Positions 1 to 5,525 of a DNA stretch of 6,587 nt are shown here, in pieces. The stretch's first letter is position 1; each line of letters opens with the position of its first letter. A model generated the notes under the pieces. It was not told the DNA's origin. It saw nothing but the letters and a program-made list of their open reading frames with translations, and did not search any database. The stretch is from RGIG2560 sp964418385 (GTDB lineage: Bacteria > Patescibacteriota > Microgenomatia > UBA1400 > PJMF01). Both the position numbers and the translations under genes were made by a program. The DNA lies in assembly GCA_964418385.1 (NCBI GenBank), contig CAYQLH010000048.1:1-6587 (forward strand), given 5' to 3'.

Positions 1-27
1 CAGTTCAGCTACCTGACGGGGTAAATC

Positions 28-270
28 ATGGTCAAAGGCGAAATTGATTTCGCCGCGCAAAGTCTGGCAGGCGAGTGGTCGTACTTCCAAGTAACCACGT
101 CCCTGCGTGAACCAGAAGTGAGAGAACAAGAATTTGGCGCTTTTGCTGGTATCACGCCAGAAGGCAATAAATACGTTCTCTCCACCGACGAAGAAAACTT
201 TTCGCAAGACGACATCACGCATTTAAACATCATTAACTGGTTGCTCCAACCAGAACCGGCAATCTGCTAA
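28..270 (+). CDS. Hypothetical 80-aa protein
   Basis: I do not recognise this protein. It is acidic and soluble-looking, with no membrane segment or signal peptide. It ends in an aliphatic, Trp-containing segment (INWLLQPEP, about residues 69-77). The frame is closed by an in-frame TAA at 22-24, so the ATG at 28 is the first possible ATG start. A weak purine run (GGGG, 18-21) lies 6 bases upstream and is a marginal SD site. Codon use (GCG, CGC, GAA mixtures, about half GC) resembles the large genes further right, which supports it being real, whereas the next gene is far more AT-rich. Two short reading frames run in from the window edge (to 24 and to 47), so an upstream gene may end here or overlap the start. 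It could also be a fragment of a longer gene broken by a frameshift. Reality is moderately likely; function is unknown. Confidence 0.5.
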   Translation: MVKGEIDFAAQSLAGEWSYFQVTTSLREPEVREQEFGAFAGITPEGNKYVLSTDEENFSQDDITHLNIINWLLQPEPAIC

Positions 271-300
271 AACTTTTTCGAATAGACTCGAAAAAGTTTT
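269..300 (+). terminator. Perfect 13-bp hairpin overlapping the stop codon
   Basis: AAAACTTTTTCGA (269-281) and its exact reverse complement (288-300) flank a 6-base loop (282-287). The left arm begins inside the TAA stop of the 80-aa gene, and the right arm ends in TTTT. The A-run/stem/T-run layout fits an intrinsic terminator that could work in both directions. However, the stem is AT-rich and no extra T tract follows it, so it may be weak. It ends just before the SD of the next gene (305-307), so an attenuator or mRNA-stability role is also possible. Confidence 0.55.
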
Positions 301-314
301 GAAAGGGAATCAAG

Positions 315-662
315 ATGTACAATTTATTCAAAATAAGCGAAAATTTTAAGCTTATCTTAAAACGTCAAGTATGGTTACTCGTCTGGATATTTGCTTTGTT
401 TTTTGGAGTTATTTCCTTAGATGATGCGTTTATTTGGTTTATATTTTTTTGTCTCTATTACATAATAAGTTTAGTTTTTATAATTCTCGATGCAATTAGT
501 ATGGTAAAAATAACTAAAAACAGGCATTCTCAAGATGGGAAAACATTTGACGTATTGGATTTATTATTTATTTTGGAATTTGCAATGGAATTAATTGCCT
601 TATTTGCCTTACCATTCATTGCAGCTGATCTAGCGTGCTTGTACAGCAAATATGGTTGTTGA
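315..662 (+). CDS. Small three-helix membrane protein
   Basis: This is an unrecognised 115-aa integral membrane protein. Three hydrophobic stretches are visible: about residues 19-35 (start WLLVWIFALFF), 39-60 (rich in F, I, Y) and 80-107 (LLFILEF to LPFIAAD). A basic, polar loop (about 64-78, KITKNRHSQDGK) separates helices 2 and 3. The N-terminus has several lysines, which suggests it is cytoplasmic. An SD-like AAAGGGA (302-308) precedes the ATG by 6 bases and supports this start. By hand count, 421-480 is 20% GC and 541-600 is 25%, far below the roughly 47-50% of the large genes nearby, so this gene may have been acquired separately. Its promoter is unclear: a TGCTAAAAC element (265-273) resembles an extended -10 but lies inside the hairpin. 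Small hydrophobic proteins next to unrelated genes include immunity proteins and holins, but nothing specific supports either here. Confidence 0.7.
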   Translation: MYNLFKISENFKLILKRQVWLLVWIFALFFGVISLDDAFIWFIFFCLYYIISLVFIILDAISMVKITKNRHSQDGKTFDVLDLLFILEFAMELIALFALPFIAADLACLYSKYGC

Positions 663-687
663 TGGAACTACTAATAAACAAGAATTG

Positions 688-696
688 TGCTATAAT
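688..696 (+). promoter_or_regulatory. Extended -10 promoter for the 249-aa gene
   Basis: TGCTATAAT matches the extended -10 consensus TGnTATAAT exactly. Only 8 bases separate it from the ATG at 705, so the expected start point (about 702-704) is at or next to the start codon, giving a leaderless mRNA. No good -35 lies 16-18 bp upstream, as is common with extended -10 promoters. No SD sequence is present. Confidence 0.7.
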
Positions 697-704
697 ACTC
701 ACAT

Positions 705-1454
705 ATGCAAGAAAAAAACAACTCCAAAATCATTATTATCATTGGCGCTCTCCTCCTCGCCGTCGCAATTGCAGGCGGTATATTCTGGGCGAATTCAAAA
801 AAACAATCAGATACTTCTCACGACCCTACCACGTCAAATATTGTCAACGAAGCCACTGATCCCGCCATCGCTTATCTGCAAAATCTAGACAGTTTTGTTT
901 ATCGCAATACCTATTTAGTCAACATGGAATACGAAGATGCTGATGGTCAAACGCAGCAAGTCCAACGCGAAACAGTGCAAAAAGTCAGTGTGACCCCCAC
1001 GCTACAAGTTAATATCCTTGAAAGTATGCGCTCTTTAGATGAGGATGAAATCGACCCTAACGCGCAACATCCATCATACGTAATATTCAACGGTGACGGC
1101 ACCACCACCAACTATACCTACAGCGTCGCTGACTCTGCTACCAAGGGTCAAGATGTGTGGTATACAGGCAACAGTGATGACACGAATTTTAACGTACCCA
1201 AAAATCGCTTTTACGCTCACACGTGGCTCGTTGACGACACTCCCGTAAAGGTTAGTACTGGTGTTTACACCACAACCAAAAGTGAAGAACGCGGTCAATA
1301 CACTTTTTATTTTGACGCTGCCAATCGCTTGACCAAAGTTACTTGGAAGAGCGCAGACGATAGCATTTCTGAGATCTATGAAATTTTAGATGAGCCCGTC
1401 ATCACCAGTGTCCCTCAAGAAATCATTGACCGCGCTGTCCCGTTTAGCGAATGA
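705..1454 (+). CDS. Membrane-anchored extracytoplasmic protein
   Basis: The 249-aa product has a short polar N-terminus (MQEKNNSK) and one transmembrane segment (about residues 9-29, an isoleucine run then LLLAVAIAGGIFW). A linker rich in S, T, D and N follows (about 31-50), then a roughly 190-residue exported domain. I see no cysteine, so it is an N-terminal membrane anchor rather than a lipoprotein. The exported part alternates short polar and hydrophobic stretches, as in beta-sheet proteins. It ends with a YTFYFD...LTKVTWKS strand pair and an EPVITSVPQEI tail. This layout recalls LolA/LppX-like lipid-carrier folds, which often finish with a 'v.i..P' motif, but that is a weak resemblance and not a family assignment. 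The start follows from the promoter at 688-696, which gives a leaderless message. The gene ends in TGA, showing that TGA is a stop here. Confidence 0.85.
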   Translation: MQEKNNSKIIIIIGALLLAVAIAGGIFWANSKKQSDTSHDPTTSNIVNEATDPAIAYLQNLDSFVYRNTYLVNMEYEDADGQTQQVQRETVQKVSVTPTLQVNILESMRSLDEDEIDPNAQHPSYVIFNGDGTTTNYTYSVADSATKGQDVWYTGNSDDTNFNVPKNRFYAHTWLVDDTPVKVSTGVYTTTKSEERGQYTFYFDAANRLTKVTWKSADDSISEIYEILDEPVITSVPQEIIDRAVPFSE

Positions 1455-1470
1455 CATGCTTTGTGTCAAC

Positions 1471-1518
1471 AATTTGATTTGCTCGCTCGCACTGCTAATT
1501 GAGCTCAGCAAACAAATT
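1471..1518 (+). terminator. Long imperfect hairpin between two genes
   Basis: AATTTG-A-TTTGCT (1471-1483) can pair with AGCAAA-CAAATT (1507-1518) as a 12-bp stem with one bulged A, enclosing about 23 bases. Weak T-rich sequence follows (TTGTTTTCT, from 1524). It lies after the 249-aa gene's stop and directly before the next promoter. It may therefore terminate the former or be a regulatory dyad for the latter. The loop is long and the T tract broken, so the terminator call is tentative. Confidence 0.35.
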
Positions 1519-1523
1519 ACATC

Positions 1524-1552
1524 TTGTTTTCTCCCTCTTACTATGCTAAAAT
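1524..1552 (+). promoter_or_regulatory. Promoter for the 792-aa gene
   Basis: A -35-like TTGTTT (1524-1529) is spaced 17 bp from a -10 TAAAAT (1547-1552), which is preceded by TGC, making an extended -10. The ATG follows 9 bases later, so transcription probably begins within two or three bases of the start codon. There is no SD sequence. The pattern matches the promoters at 688-696 and 6575-6583. Confidence 0.65.
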
Positions 1553-1561
1553 GAAAAGTGT

Positions 1562-3940
1562 ATGTCAGAAGCTTTTAAACCGACAGGTACGAATTGGGAA
1601 ACATCCAGGAGTGTCGACAAGCGCAACTGGACCGATGAACAATGGAGCCAAGACTACAAGCGTCGCGAAGCCGAACGTCAACGCCGCGAAGCGGCATCCA
1701 GCGAACGTCTCGCTACTGCCGCACCACTGGTCACACAATATCTCACCGCCCACCGAGAACAAATTGTCGACTTGCTGACCACCGCCGGCACCGACGAAAA
1801 TCAGCTTTTCCACCAATTTATTTCTGACGCCTTAAGTGACACCGACTCTGCCTCGCAACTATCCGCCAAATATCAATTTGCCAGGCAATTTAGCACGCTT
1901 CAAAAAACGCTCCGTCAGTGGTCCTGGACTCCAGACAACAAAGACGCGCTCGCACAGGTTTTAGCCGACCCGCAAGTATGGGAGGAACTTAATACTTTTG
2001 ATACCCCGCCCTCGCTCAGCGCCGAAACGCACGCTGCCCTCGCTCAAGCAGCAGCGAGCCAGGTGTCAATACCTGCTGAAAAAAACCAAAGCTCTTACAC
2101 AAACATGGCTACCAATATAGAATCCGCATCTCCCGAAAAGGTGAATCAAACCGATAAAGCAAATGAAAATAAAGATGTATCCATTACGGAAGCGCGAACA
2201 CAAAATGCACTCGAACACGAGTACAGCGAGCCCAATCCCGAAGTCCTCAAAATCTTACAGCTGACGCTTACCGAAAACAATGTCGATCTTTATTCACAGC
2301 AAGCTTTTGCCAATTTTATTAATATCATCGAAGCGAAAAAAACTGAATTTGTGCAACTCCGACCTGATACCGCAGACCTCAGTGGCAAAGAACTAGAAGA
2401 TCTGATGTGTGCTTATTATGGCATGCCAGATGTCTCTACCACGCTTGATGAGATCAACAAACTCGATCACATGTCCCATCGCATTGACGAAGTCCTTGCC
2501 AAATCACCGCTATCCAAAAAAATTCTTGTTCGCGCCGGCGAAAAACAAGAGGCAAAATTCCCCCGCGCCAGCAGCGGAAAAGAATTTGAAAAAGCGGAAA
2601 TTACCCGTCGCACCAAGCTTTTAGCAATGGTCTTGTGGCAACGTTTCGGCGTCGATCCTGGAGAAAAAGAAAAATTCAAATGCGCTCAAGGTCTCATGGA
2701 CACCGAAGCCATGCGCGATGTTCCATACTTTTTGGTTGAAATCAATGACATCGCGCCAGTGCCAGACACAGATGACAAAGGTGAACGGATTGTCTTGATC
2801 TGCAATCAAAAAGGCAACGCCACTTTTGTCTTTAACAGTTTAATTTTAGATGAACTCGCCACCGTCGCTCAAGATCTGGCCGCGCTTTCCAAAACCGAAC
2901 TCAATCGCATAATCACAGAATATCCGCAATACAGCCGCCGAATTATCGATCGCCAAGATCATTTCACTGGTTATTTGGCTGATGCTATCGCTCATCCGCA
3001 CACCGAGAAAACTACCACTGCTCGCGCTACCGAACAACCATCTAACCCTGACAGTCTCATCATTCCTGCTGCCCCAGAAGGCTATCTCACACGCTCCGCT
3101 ATCACCGCTGCCGCCGGTGTTTCCACCAATATTTTAATCCGTGTCCTCGACTCCCTCGGTTTTAAACACCAGATCTTTCATTTCCCTACTGGCGATACTT
3201 TCGGTTATCCGTCTGAAGCTCTGACCAAGCTCCAAGAATTAACCGCCGATGATATTCGCATGCGCGCCGAAGGTCGCGAACTCCAACTCCAAGGCTGGCG
3301 TTCTGTTCATTATCTGGCTCGAGAAGTTGTCATGGCCGGTCCCAAAACCCTCCAAAAAATTGTCACCGCGCTTCAGCAAAAAGGTAAAATCGGCACTGGT
3401 AAGATGCTTGAGTTTGGCAATGATCGACCCACACTCGCTTTCCCGCCAGAAGACGTGCAAAAAATCATCGCGGCGTATTACGAAAAATACCCCGCTCAAG
3501 AAAGAATGCCAGAAGGCTACATGACGGTGACCAGACTTTCCGAGCGCTTGCCAATTGATTACCGTGCCTTGACGGTTTTGCTCAAACAACTTGAAAGCCA
3601 GGGTGTCCTCACCCCACCCACTCGCTATCACACCAAAGGTGGCAACTTTTTTGCCTATTCTCCAGAACAAATCCAGATCATCGAACGTGAAGTCGTACGC
3701 CTGCCACGCACCCAGCAAAGCCTCGCCCACCTGCTTGGCGCTGAGTTTGGGCAAATTGGTCGTGTGATCTTGCATTTACACAACGAAGGCCGCCTCACCA
3801 GAACCAGCCGCTACGATGCCCAAGCGCAACGCCTCATTGTCGACACATTTTGCACTCAACAAGGTCAAGAATACTGTCAAGCTCTAAACGCCAAACCGCA
3901 AACCAAATTTTATCTCGAAAACTTACCGCCAGCAGCGTAA
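1562..3940 (+). CDS. 792-aa protein with tandem winged-helix-like repeats
   Basis: This is a large soluble protein I cannot assign to a named family. Residues 1-50 are charged, with an Arg/Glu-rich helix (RREAERQRREAA). Residues about 55-180 look helical. Residues about 185-222 form a polar linker. Residues about 224-478 are an unrecognised mixed region, including a basic stretch near 330-350 and a beta-like segment at about 388-425. After a Thr/Pro-rich linker (about 479-500) come four degenerate repeats near 505-560, 577-638, 650-710 and 714-768. Each starts with a GYLT/GYMT-like turn (lost in the last), continues with two helices containing spaced leucines, then a 'G.l' turn, and ends with a strand and helix such as FGYPSEAL, LAFPPEDV or FAYSPEQI. 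This layout resembles winged helix-turn-helix domains, so DNA or nucleoprotein binding is inferred. There are no membrane segments or recognisable catalytic motifs. The start follows from the leaderless promoter upstream. The next gene is convergent. Confidence 0.85.
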   Translation: MSEAFKPTGTNWETSRSVDKRNWTDEQWSQDYKRREAERQRREAASSERLATAAPLVTQYLTAHREQIVDLLTTAGTDENQLFHQFISDALSDTDSASQLSAKYQFARQFSTLQKTLRQWSWTPDNKDALAQVLADPQVWEELNTFDTPPSLSAETHAALAQAAASQVSIPAEKNQSSYTNMATNIESASPEKVNQTDKANENKDVSITEARTQNALEHEYSEPNPEVLKILQLTLTENNVDLYSQQAFANFINIIEAKKTEFVQLRPDTADLSGKELEDLMCAYYGMPDVSTTLDEINKLDHMSHRIDEVLAKSPLSKKILVRAGEKQEAKFPRASSGKEFEKAEITRRTKLLAMVLWQRFGVDPGEKEKFKCAQGLMDTEAMRDVPYFLVEINDIAPVPDTDDKGERIVLICNQKGNATFVFNSLILDELATVAQDLAALSKTELNRIITEYPQYSRRIIDRQDHFTGYLADAIAHPHTEKTTTARATEQPSNPDSLIIPAAPEGYLTRSAITAAAGVSTNILIRVLDSLGFKHQIFHFPTGDTFGYPSEALTKLQELTADDIRMRAEGRELQLQGWRSVHYLAREVVMAGPKTLQKIVTALQQKGKIGTGKMLEFGNDRPTLAFPPEDVQKIIAAYYEKYPAQERMPEGYMTVTRLSERLPIDYRALTVLLKQLESQGVLTPPTRYHTKGGNFFAYSPEQIQIIEREVVRLPRTQQSLAHLLGAEFGQIGRVILHLHNEGRLTRTSRYDAQAQRLIVDTFCTQQGQEYCQALNAKPQTKFYLENLPPAA

Positions 3941-3947
3941 ACTTTGC

Positions 3948-3979
3948 AAAAAAATTGCCTCTTTGTTAACCCGGGAGGC
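3948..3979 (-). terminator. Possible terminator of the 58-aa gene
   Basis: Read on the minus strand, GCCTC (3979-3975) can pair with GAGGC (3961-3957) across 13 bases. It is followed by AA and a run of seven T (3954-3948). A second small stem, CCCGG/CCGGG (3987-3983 with 3974-3970), lies closer to the stop codon and overlaps it. The stems are short, so this is a candidate only, but its position between two convergent genes is right. Confidence 0.4.
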
Positions 3980-3992
3980 TGACCGGGAGTTC

Positions 3993-4169
3993 CTAGATGT
4001 CGGAGTTGATGCGCGAGACCGCGCGCCGCAAGCGCGAGCGGTAGCGCTTGCACGCGGCCCAAGCGGGGTTGTATCCCTCGCCCCAGCTCTGCTCGAGCCA
4101 GTACAGGCACTCCTCCTGCGCCGCCGCGATCTCTCCGTTTCCGTACACCCTTCCGTTGATGTACTTCAT
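3993..4169 (-). CDS. GC-rich 58-aa basic protein
   Basis: I do not recognise this protein, but several features show a real gene. A strong SD (AAAGGAG, 4184-4178) lies 8 bases from the ATG at 4169. A consensus promoter sits upstream (4249-4277), and a possible terminator follows. An in-frame GTG at 4178 would overlap the SD, so the ATG is preferred. The protein has a Gly/Tyr/Asn N-terminus (YINGRVYGNGE), a probable helix from about 13 to 29, aromatic residues W24, W29 and W37, cysteines C21 and C40, and an Arg-rich C-terminal helix (K41 to R53, eight basic residues). This suggests nucleic-acid or acidic-surface binding, which is inference only. Base use is striking: by hand count 53 of 58 codons end in G or C, and 4021-4140 is 70% GC, against about 35% just upstream and about 47% in the 792-aa gene. 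Transfer from a GC-rich source, or a highly expressed gene with special codon use, could explain this. Confidence 0.75.
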   Translation of the reverse strand: MKYINGRVYGNGEIAAAQEECLYWLEQSWGEGYNPAWAACKRYRSRLRRAVSRINSDI

Positions 4170-4177
4170 TGCAACCA

Positions 4178-4184
4178 CTCCTTT
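4178..4184 (-). promoter_or_regulatory. SD site that decides the 58-aa start
   Basis: AAAGGAG on the minus strand is a near-perfect anti-16S match. It lies 8 bases before the ATG at 4169 and overlaps the alternative GTG at 4178-4176, which rules that start out in practice. It contrasts with the leaderless genes elsewhere in the window. Confidence 0.75.
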
Positions 4185-4221
4185 AATTGGATTTAAAATC
4201 TACACACGTCGACCACATCCT

Positions 4222-4239
4222 TTCTATTTGTCAATAGAA
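4222..4239. repeat. 7-bp inverted repeat, candidate operator
   Basis: TTCTATT (4222-4228) and AATAGAA (4233-4239) form a perfect dyad around TGTC. It lies just downstream of the minus-strand -10 box (4249-4254), at about +3 to +20 of the predicted transcript for the 58-aa gene. That is a classic repressor position, but it could also form a small hairpin at the mRNA 5' end. Confidence 0.4.
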
Positions 4240-4248
4240 CTGCCTTAT

Positions 4249-4277
4249 ATTATATCATACTATGTCACTTTTGTCAA
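4249..4277 (-). promoter_or_regulatory. Consensus sigma70 promoter for the 58-aa gene
   Basis: On the minus strand, TTGACA (4277-4272) and TATAAT (4254-4249) are separated by exactly 17 bp, a perfect -35/-10 match. The bases TGA before the -10 add the extended element. The predicted start is near 4242, giving a leader of about 73 bases before the ATG at 4169. Such a promoter should be strong unless repressed. Confidence 0.85.
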
Positions 4278-4318
4278 GAGGCAATTTCCAGGCGTCATAC
4301 GATGAGAACAACAAATAA

Positions 4319-4347
4319 TTGACATAAATGCAATATTGTGATACAAT
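4319..4347 (+). promoter_or_regulatory. Sigma70 promoter for the 355-aa gene
   Basis: TTGACA (4319-4324) and TACAAT (4342-4347) are spaced 17 bp, with TGA before the -10. The predicted start near 4354 gives a leader of about 46 bases. The -10 overlaps a dyad ATTGT-GAT-ACAAT (4335-4347) and adjoins the palindrome CAATATTG (4331-4338), either of which could be an operator. It faces away from the minus-strand promoter, and the two -35 boxes are 41 bp apart. Confidence 0.8.
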
Positions 4348-4382
4348 CAATTCCGGTCTTTAACAGTTTGTTGACAAAAACC

Positions 4383-4390
4383 AGGGAGGA
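4383..4390 (+). promoter_or_regulatory. SD site of the 355-aa gene
   Basis: AGGGAGGA ends 9 bases before the ATG at 4400. Another ATG at 4390 overlaps the SD in a different frame and does not lead into the long reading frame, so 4400 is the start. Confidence 0.75.
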
Positions 4391-4399
4391 TGGTTATCA

Positions 4400-5467
4400 A
4401 TGAAACATATTCACGATACGCTGGAACTGCGGCAGTACGCCCAAAAAGCGAACAGCCGTAACAGTCTTGTCTTCGCTATCCCAGACAAAGGACACGAAGA
4501 CGAACCGATCTACATTTTCCCCATGAACTCAGGTAATTGGGCAAGTGTAGAAAAGAAATATCTAGCGCCACAAGTTAAAGAAACGCGCTTCCGTATGCCA
4601 GACGCTATGGTTGTTTTTGCCGAAAGAGTCAAGAGCAATATTCGGCAGATTTTCAGCGTCGATCCAGCCACAATCTGCATGGCAACGATCTCCTGGGAAG
4701 ATTTTCGCTCCTTCTACAGTGATCAACTCCGATACGTCGCCGATGCTTACGAGTGGACCAAAGAAGGCACTGACGCTATCCGTATCAGGAAACTCCAGAC
4801 ACATCAGTATAGTGGTCTAAGCTGGGAACTGCCAGTGCAAGTGATCGGTCCCTATCTGGTCGCCGACATCCTGGTATACAGCCAGGAAGTGGTTTGGACA
4901 GAACAGTATCCGCTAAACGATGGAGGAGTCATTTGTCGTCAACGGCAGAAGATTTTCTCTGGCATGACGACGTGTTTCACCGATTTCCCGGATACGTCCA
5001 CCATGCAAGATTTGCTTAACGGCAAAGTCTTTCAGGTCATGGAAACGCACGACTCTGGCACGCCGGTCGCTAAGTGGAGCATTTCGCGCAAAGGCGTCAG
5101 TTATCAACCCGTAACCAGAGCTTGGCTCACCAAGGTGCACCACGTCGTTGACTACGACGATGGCGAGTGCACTTGGGGAGGATTGTCTGGTTCCTACGCC
5201 GATGAATGGCGCGATGAGTGGTGCCACGAACTCGGCGCCCCCACAGCCGCCGCGCTGAAAGATGTGCCACTCAGTATTGTCCGCACCCACAGCGACTGGT
5301 CGCAAGCCTGGAAACTCTTGATGCACTACGAATCATTTGCTCAGGCTCAAGCAGCTTATGACAAGTGGCATGCAGAGTATGATCGCTGCTGCGCGATTAG
5401 AAAAATCGAGGCACACCAAGCAGCTCAAGCATTTGCCGCTTCGTTGGCAAGCGAAGTCAACAACTAA
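4400..5467 (+). CDS. Hypothetical 355-aa soluble protein
   Basis: I do not recognise this protein. It has no signal peptide or membrane segment and is rich in Trp, Tyr and acidic residues. Residues 1-120 look mixed alpha/beta, with an early IYIFPMNSGNW segment. Residues about 130-240 are beta-like (LPVQVIGPYLVADILVY). A notable polar patch follows at 247-279: H247-H248, an acidic DYDDGE (251-256), C257, a Gly-rich W259-GGLSGS stretch, then a D/E/W-rich helix ending with C275-H276. The His, Cys and Asp/Glu residues could bind metal, which is a guess from composition. The last 60 residues form Ala-rich helices with a Cys pair (about 330). It has its own promoter, SD and strong terminator, so it is a single-gene transcript. 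It is divergent from the 58-aa gene and shares its control region, and co-regulation is likely. GC content is about 50% (4921-4980), unlike its GC-rich partner. Confidence 0.85.
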   Translation: MKHIHDTLELRQYAQKANSRNSLVFAIPDKGHEDEPIYIFPMNSGNWASVEKKYLAPQVKETRFRMPDAMVVFAERVKSNIRQIFSVDPATICMATISWEDFRSFYSDQLRYVADAYEWTKEGTDAIRIRKLQTHQYSGLSWELPVQVIGPYLVADILVYSQEVVWTEQYPLNDGGVICRQRQKIFSGMTTCFTDFPDTSTMQDLLNGKVFQVMETHDSGTPVAKWSISRKGVSYQPVTRAWLTKVHHVVDYDDGECTWGGLSGSYADEWRDEWCHELGAPTAAALKDVPLSIVRTHSDWSQAWKLLMHYESFAQAQAAYDKWHAEYDRCCAIRKIEAHQAAQAFAASLASEVNN

Positions 5468-5473
5468 AGACCA

Positions 5474-5500
5474 GGGAGCCTTCGTCGGGCTCCCATTTTT
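5474..5500 (+). terminator. Strong intrinsic terminator of the 355-aa gene
   Basis: GGGAGCC (5474-5480) pairs with GGCTCCC (5488-5494) around a short loop and is followed by ATTTTTATTT. The stop codon is 6 bases upstream. The stem is GC-rich and the T tract lies on the + side, so it mainly ends + transcription and insulates the convergent trigger-factor gene. Confidence 0.9.
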
Positions 5501-5525
5501 ATTTATCACTCACTTTTTAGAAGTT

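Noticed and set aside
1..47. End of an upstream gene
   Set aside because: Two frames run in from the edge (stops at 22-24 and 45-47), but too few residues are visible to choose between them or support either.
1452..1454. TGA recoded as an amino acid
   Set aside because: The frame after this TGA gives no continuation of the 249-aa protein, and the next gene starts soon after with its own promoter.
3239..3775. 178-aa open frame on the minus strand
   Set aside because: It is antisense to the repeat region of the 792-aa gene, with no promoter or SD. The sense frame has the coherent repeat pattern.
3993..4178. GTG start giving 61 aa for the small minus-strand gene
   Set aside because: The GTG overlaps the SD (4184-4178), so the ribosome would be placed on the ATG at 4169.
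3963..4305. Two + strand frames over the GC-rich block
   Set aside because: They lie opposite the 58-aa gene and its promoter. GC-rich DNA has few stops in any frame, and neither has an SD or promoter.
4371..4399. TTGACA at 4371-4376 as a second promoter for the 355-aa gene
   Set aside because: No -10-like hexamer lies 16-18 bp downstream, and the transcript would begin inside the coding region.
4913..5326. 137-aa open frame on the minus strand
   Set aside because: It is antisense to the 355-aa gene, which has its own promoter, SD and terminator. The opposite frame lacks start signals.
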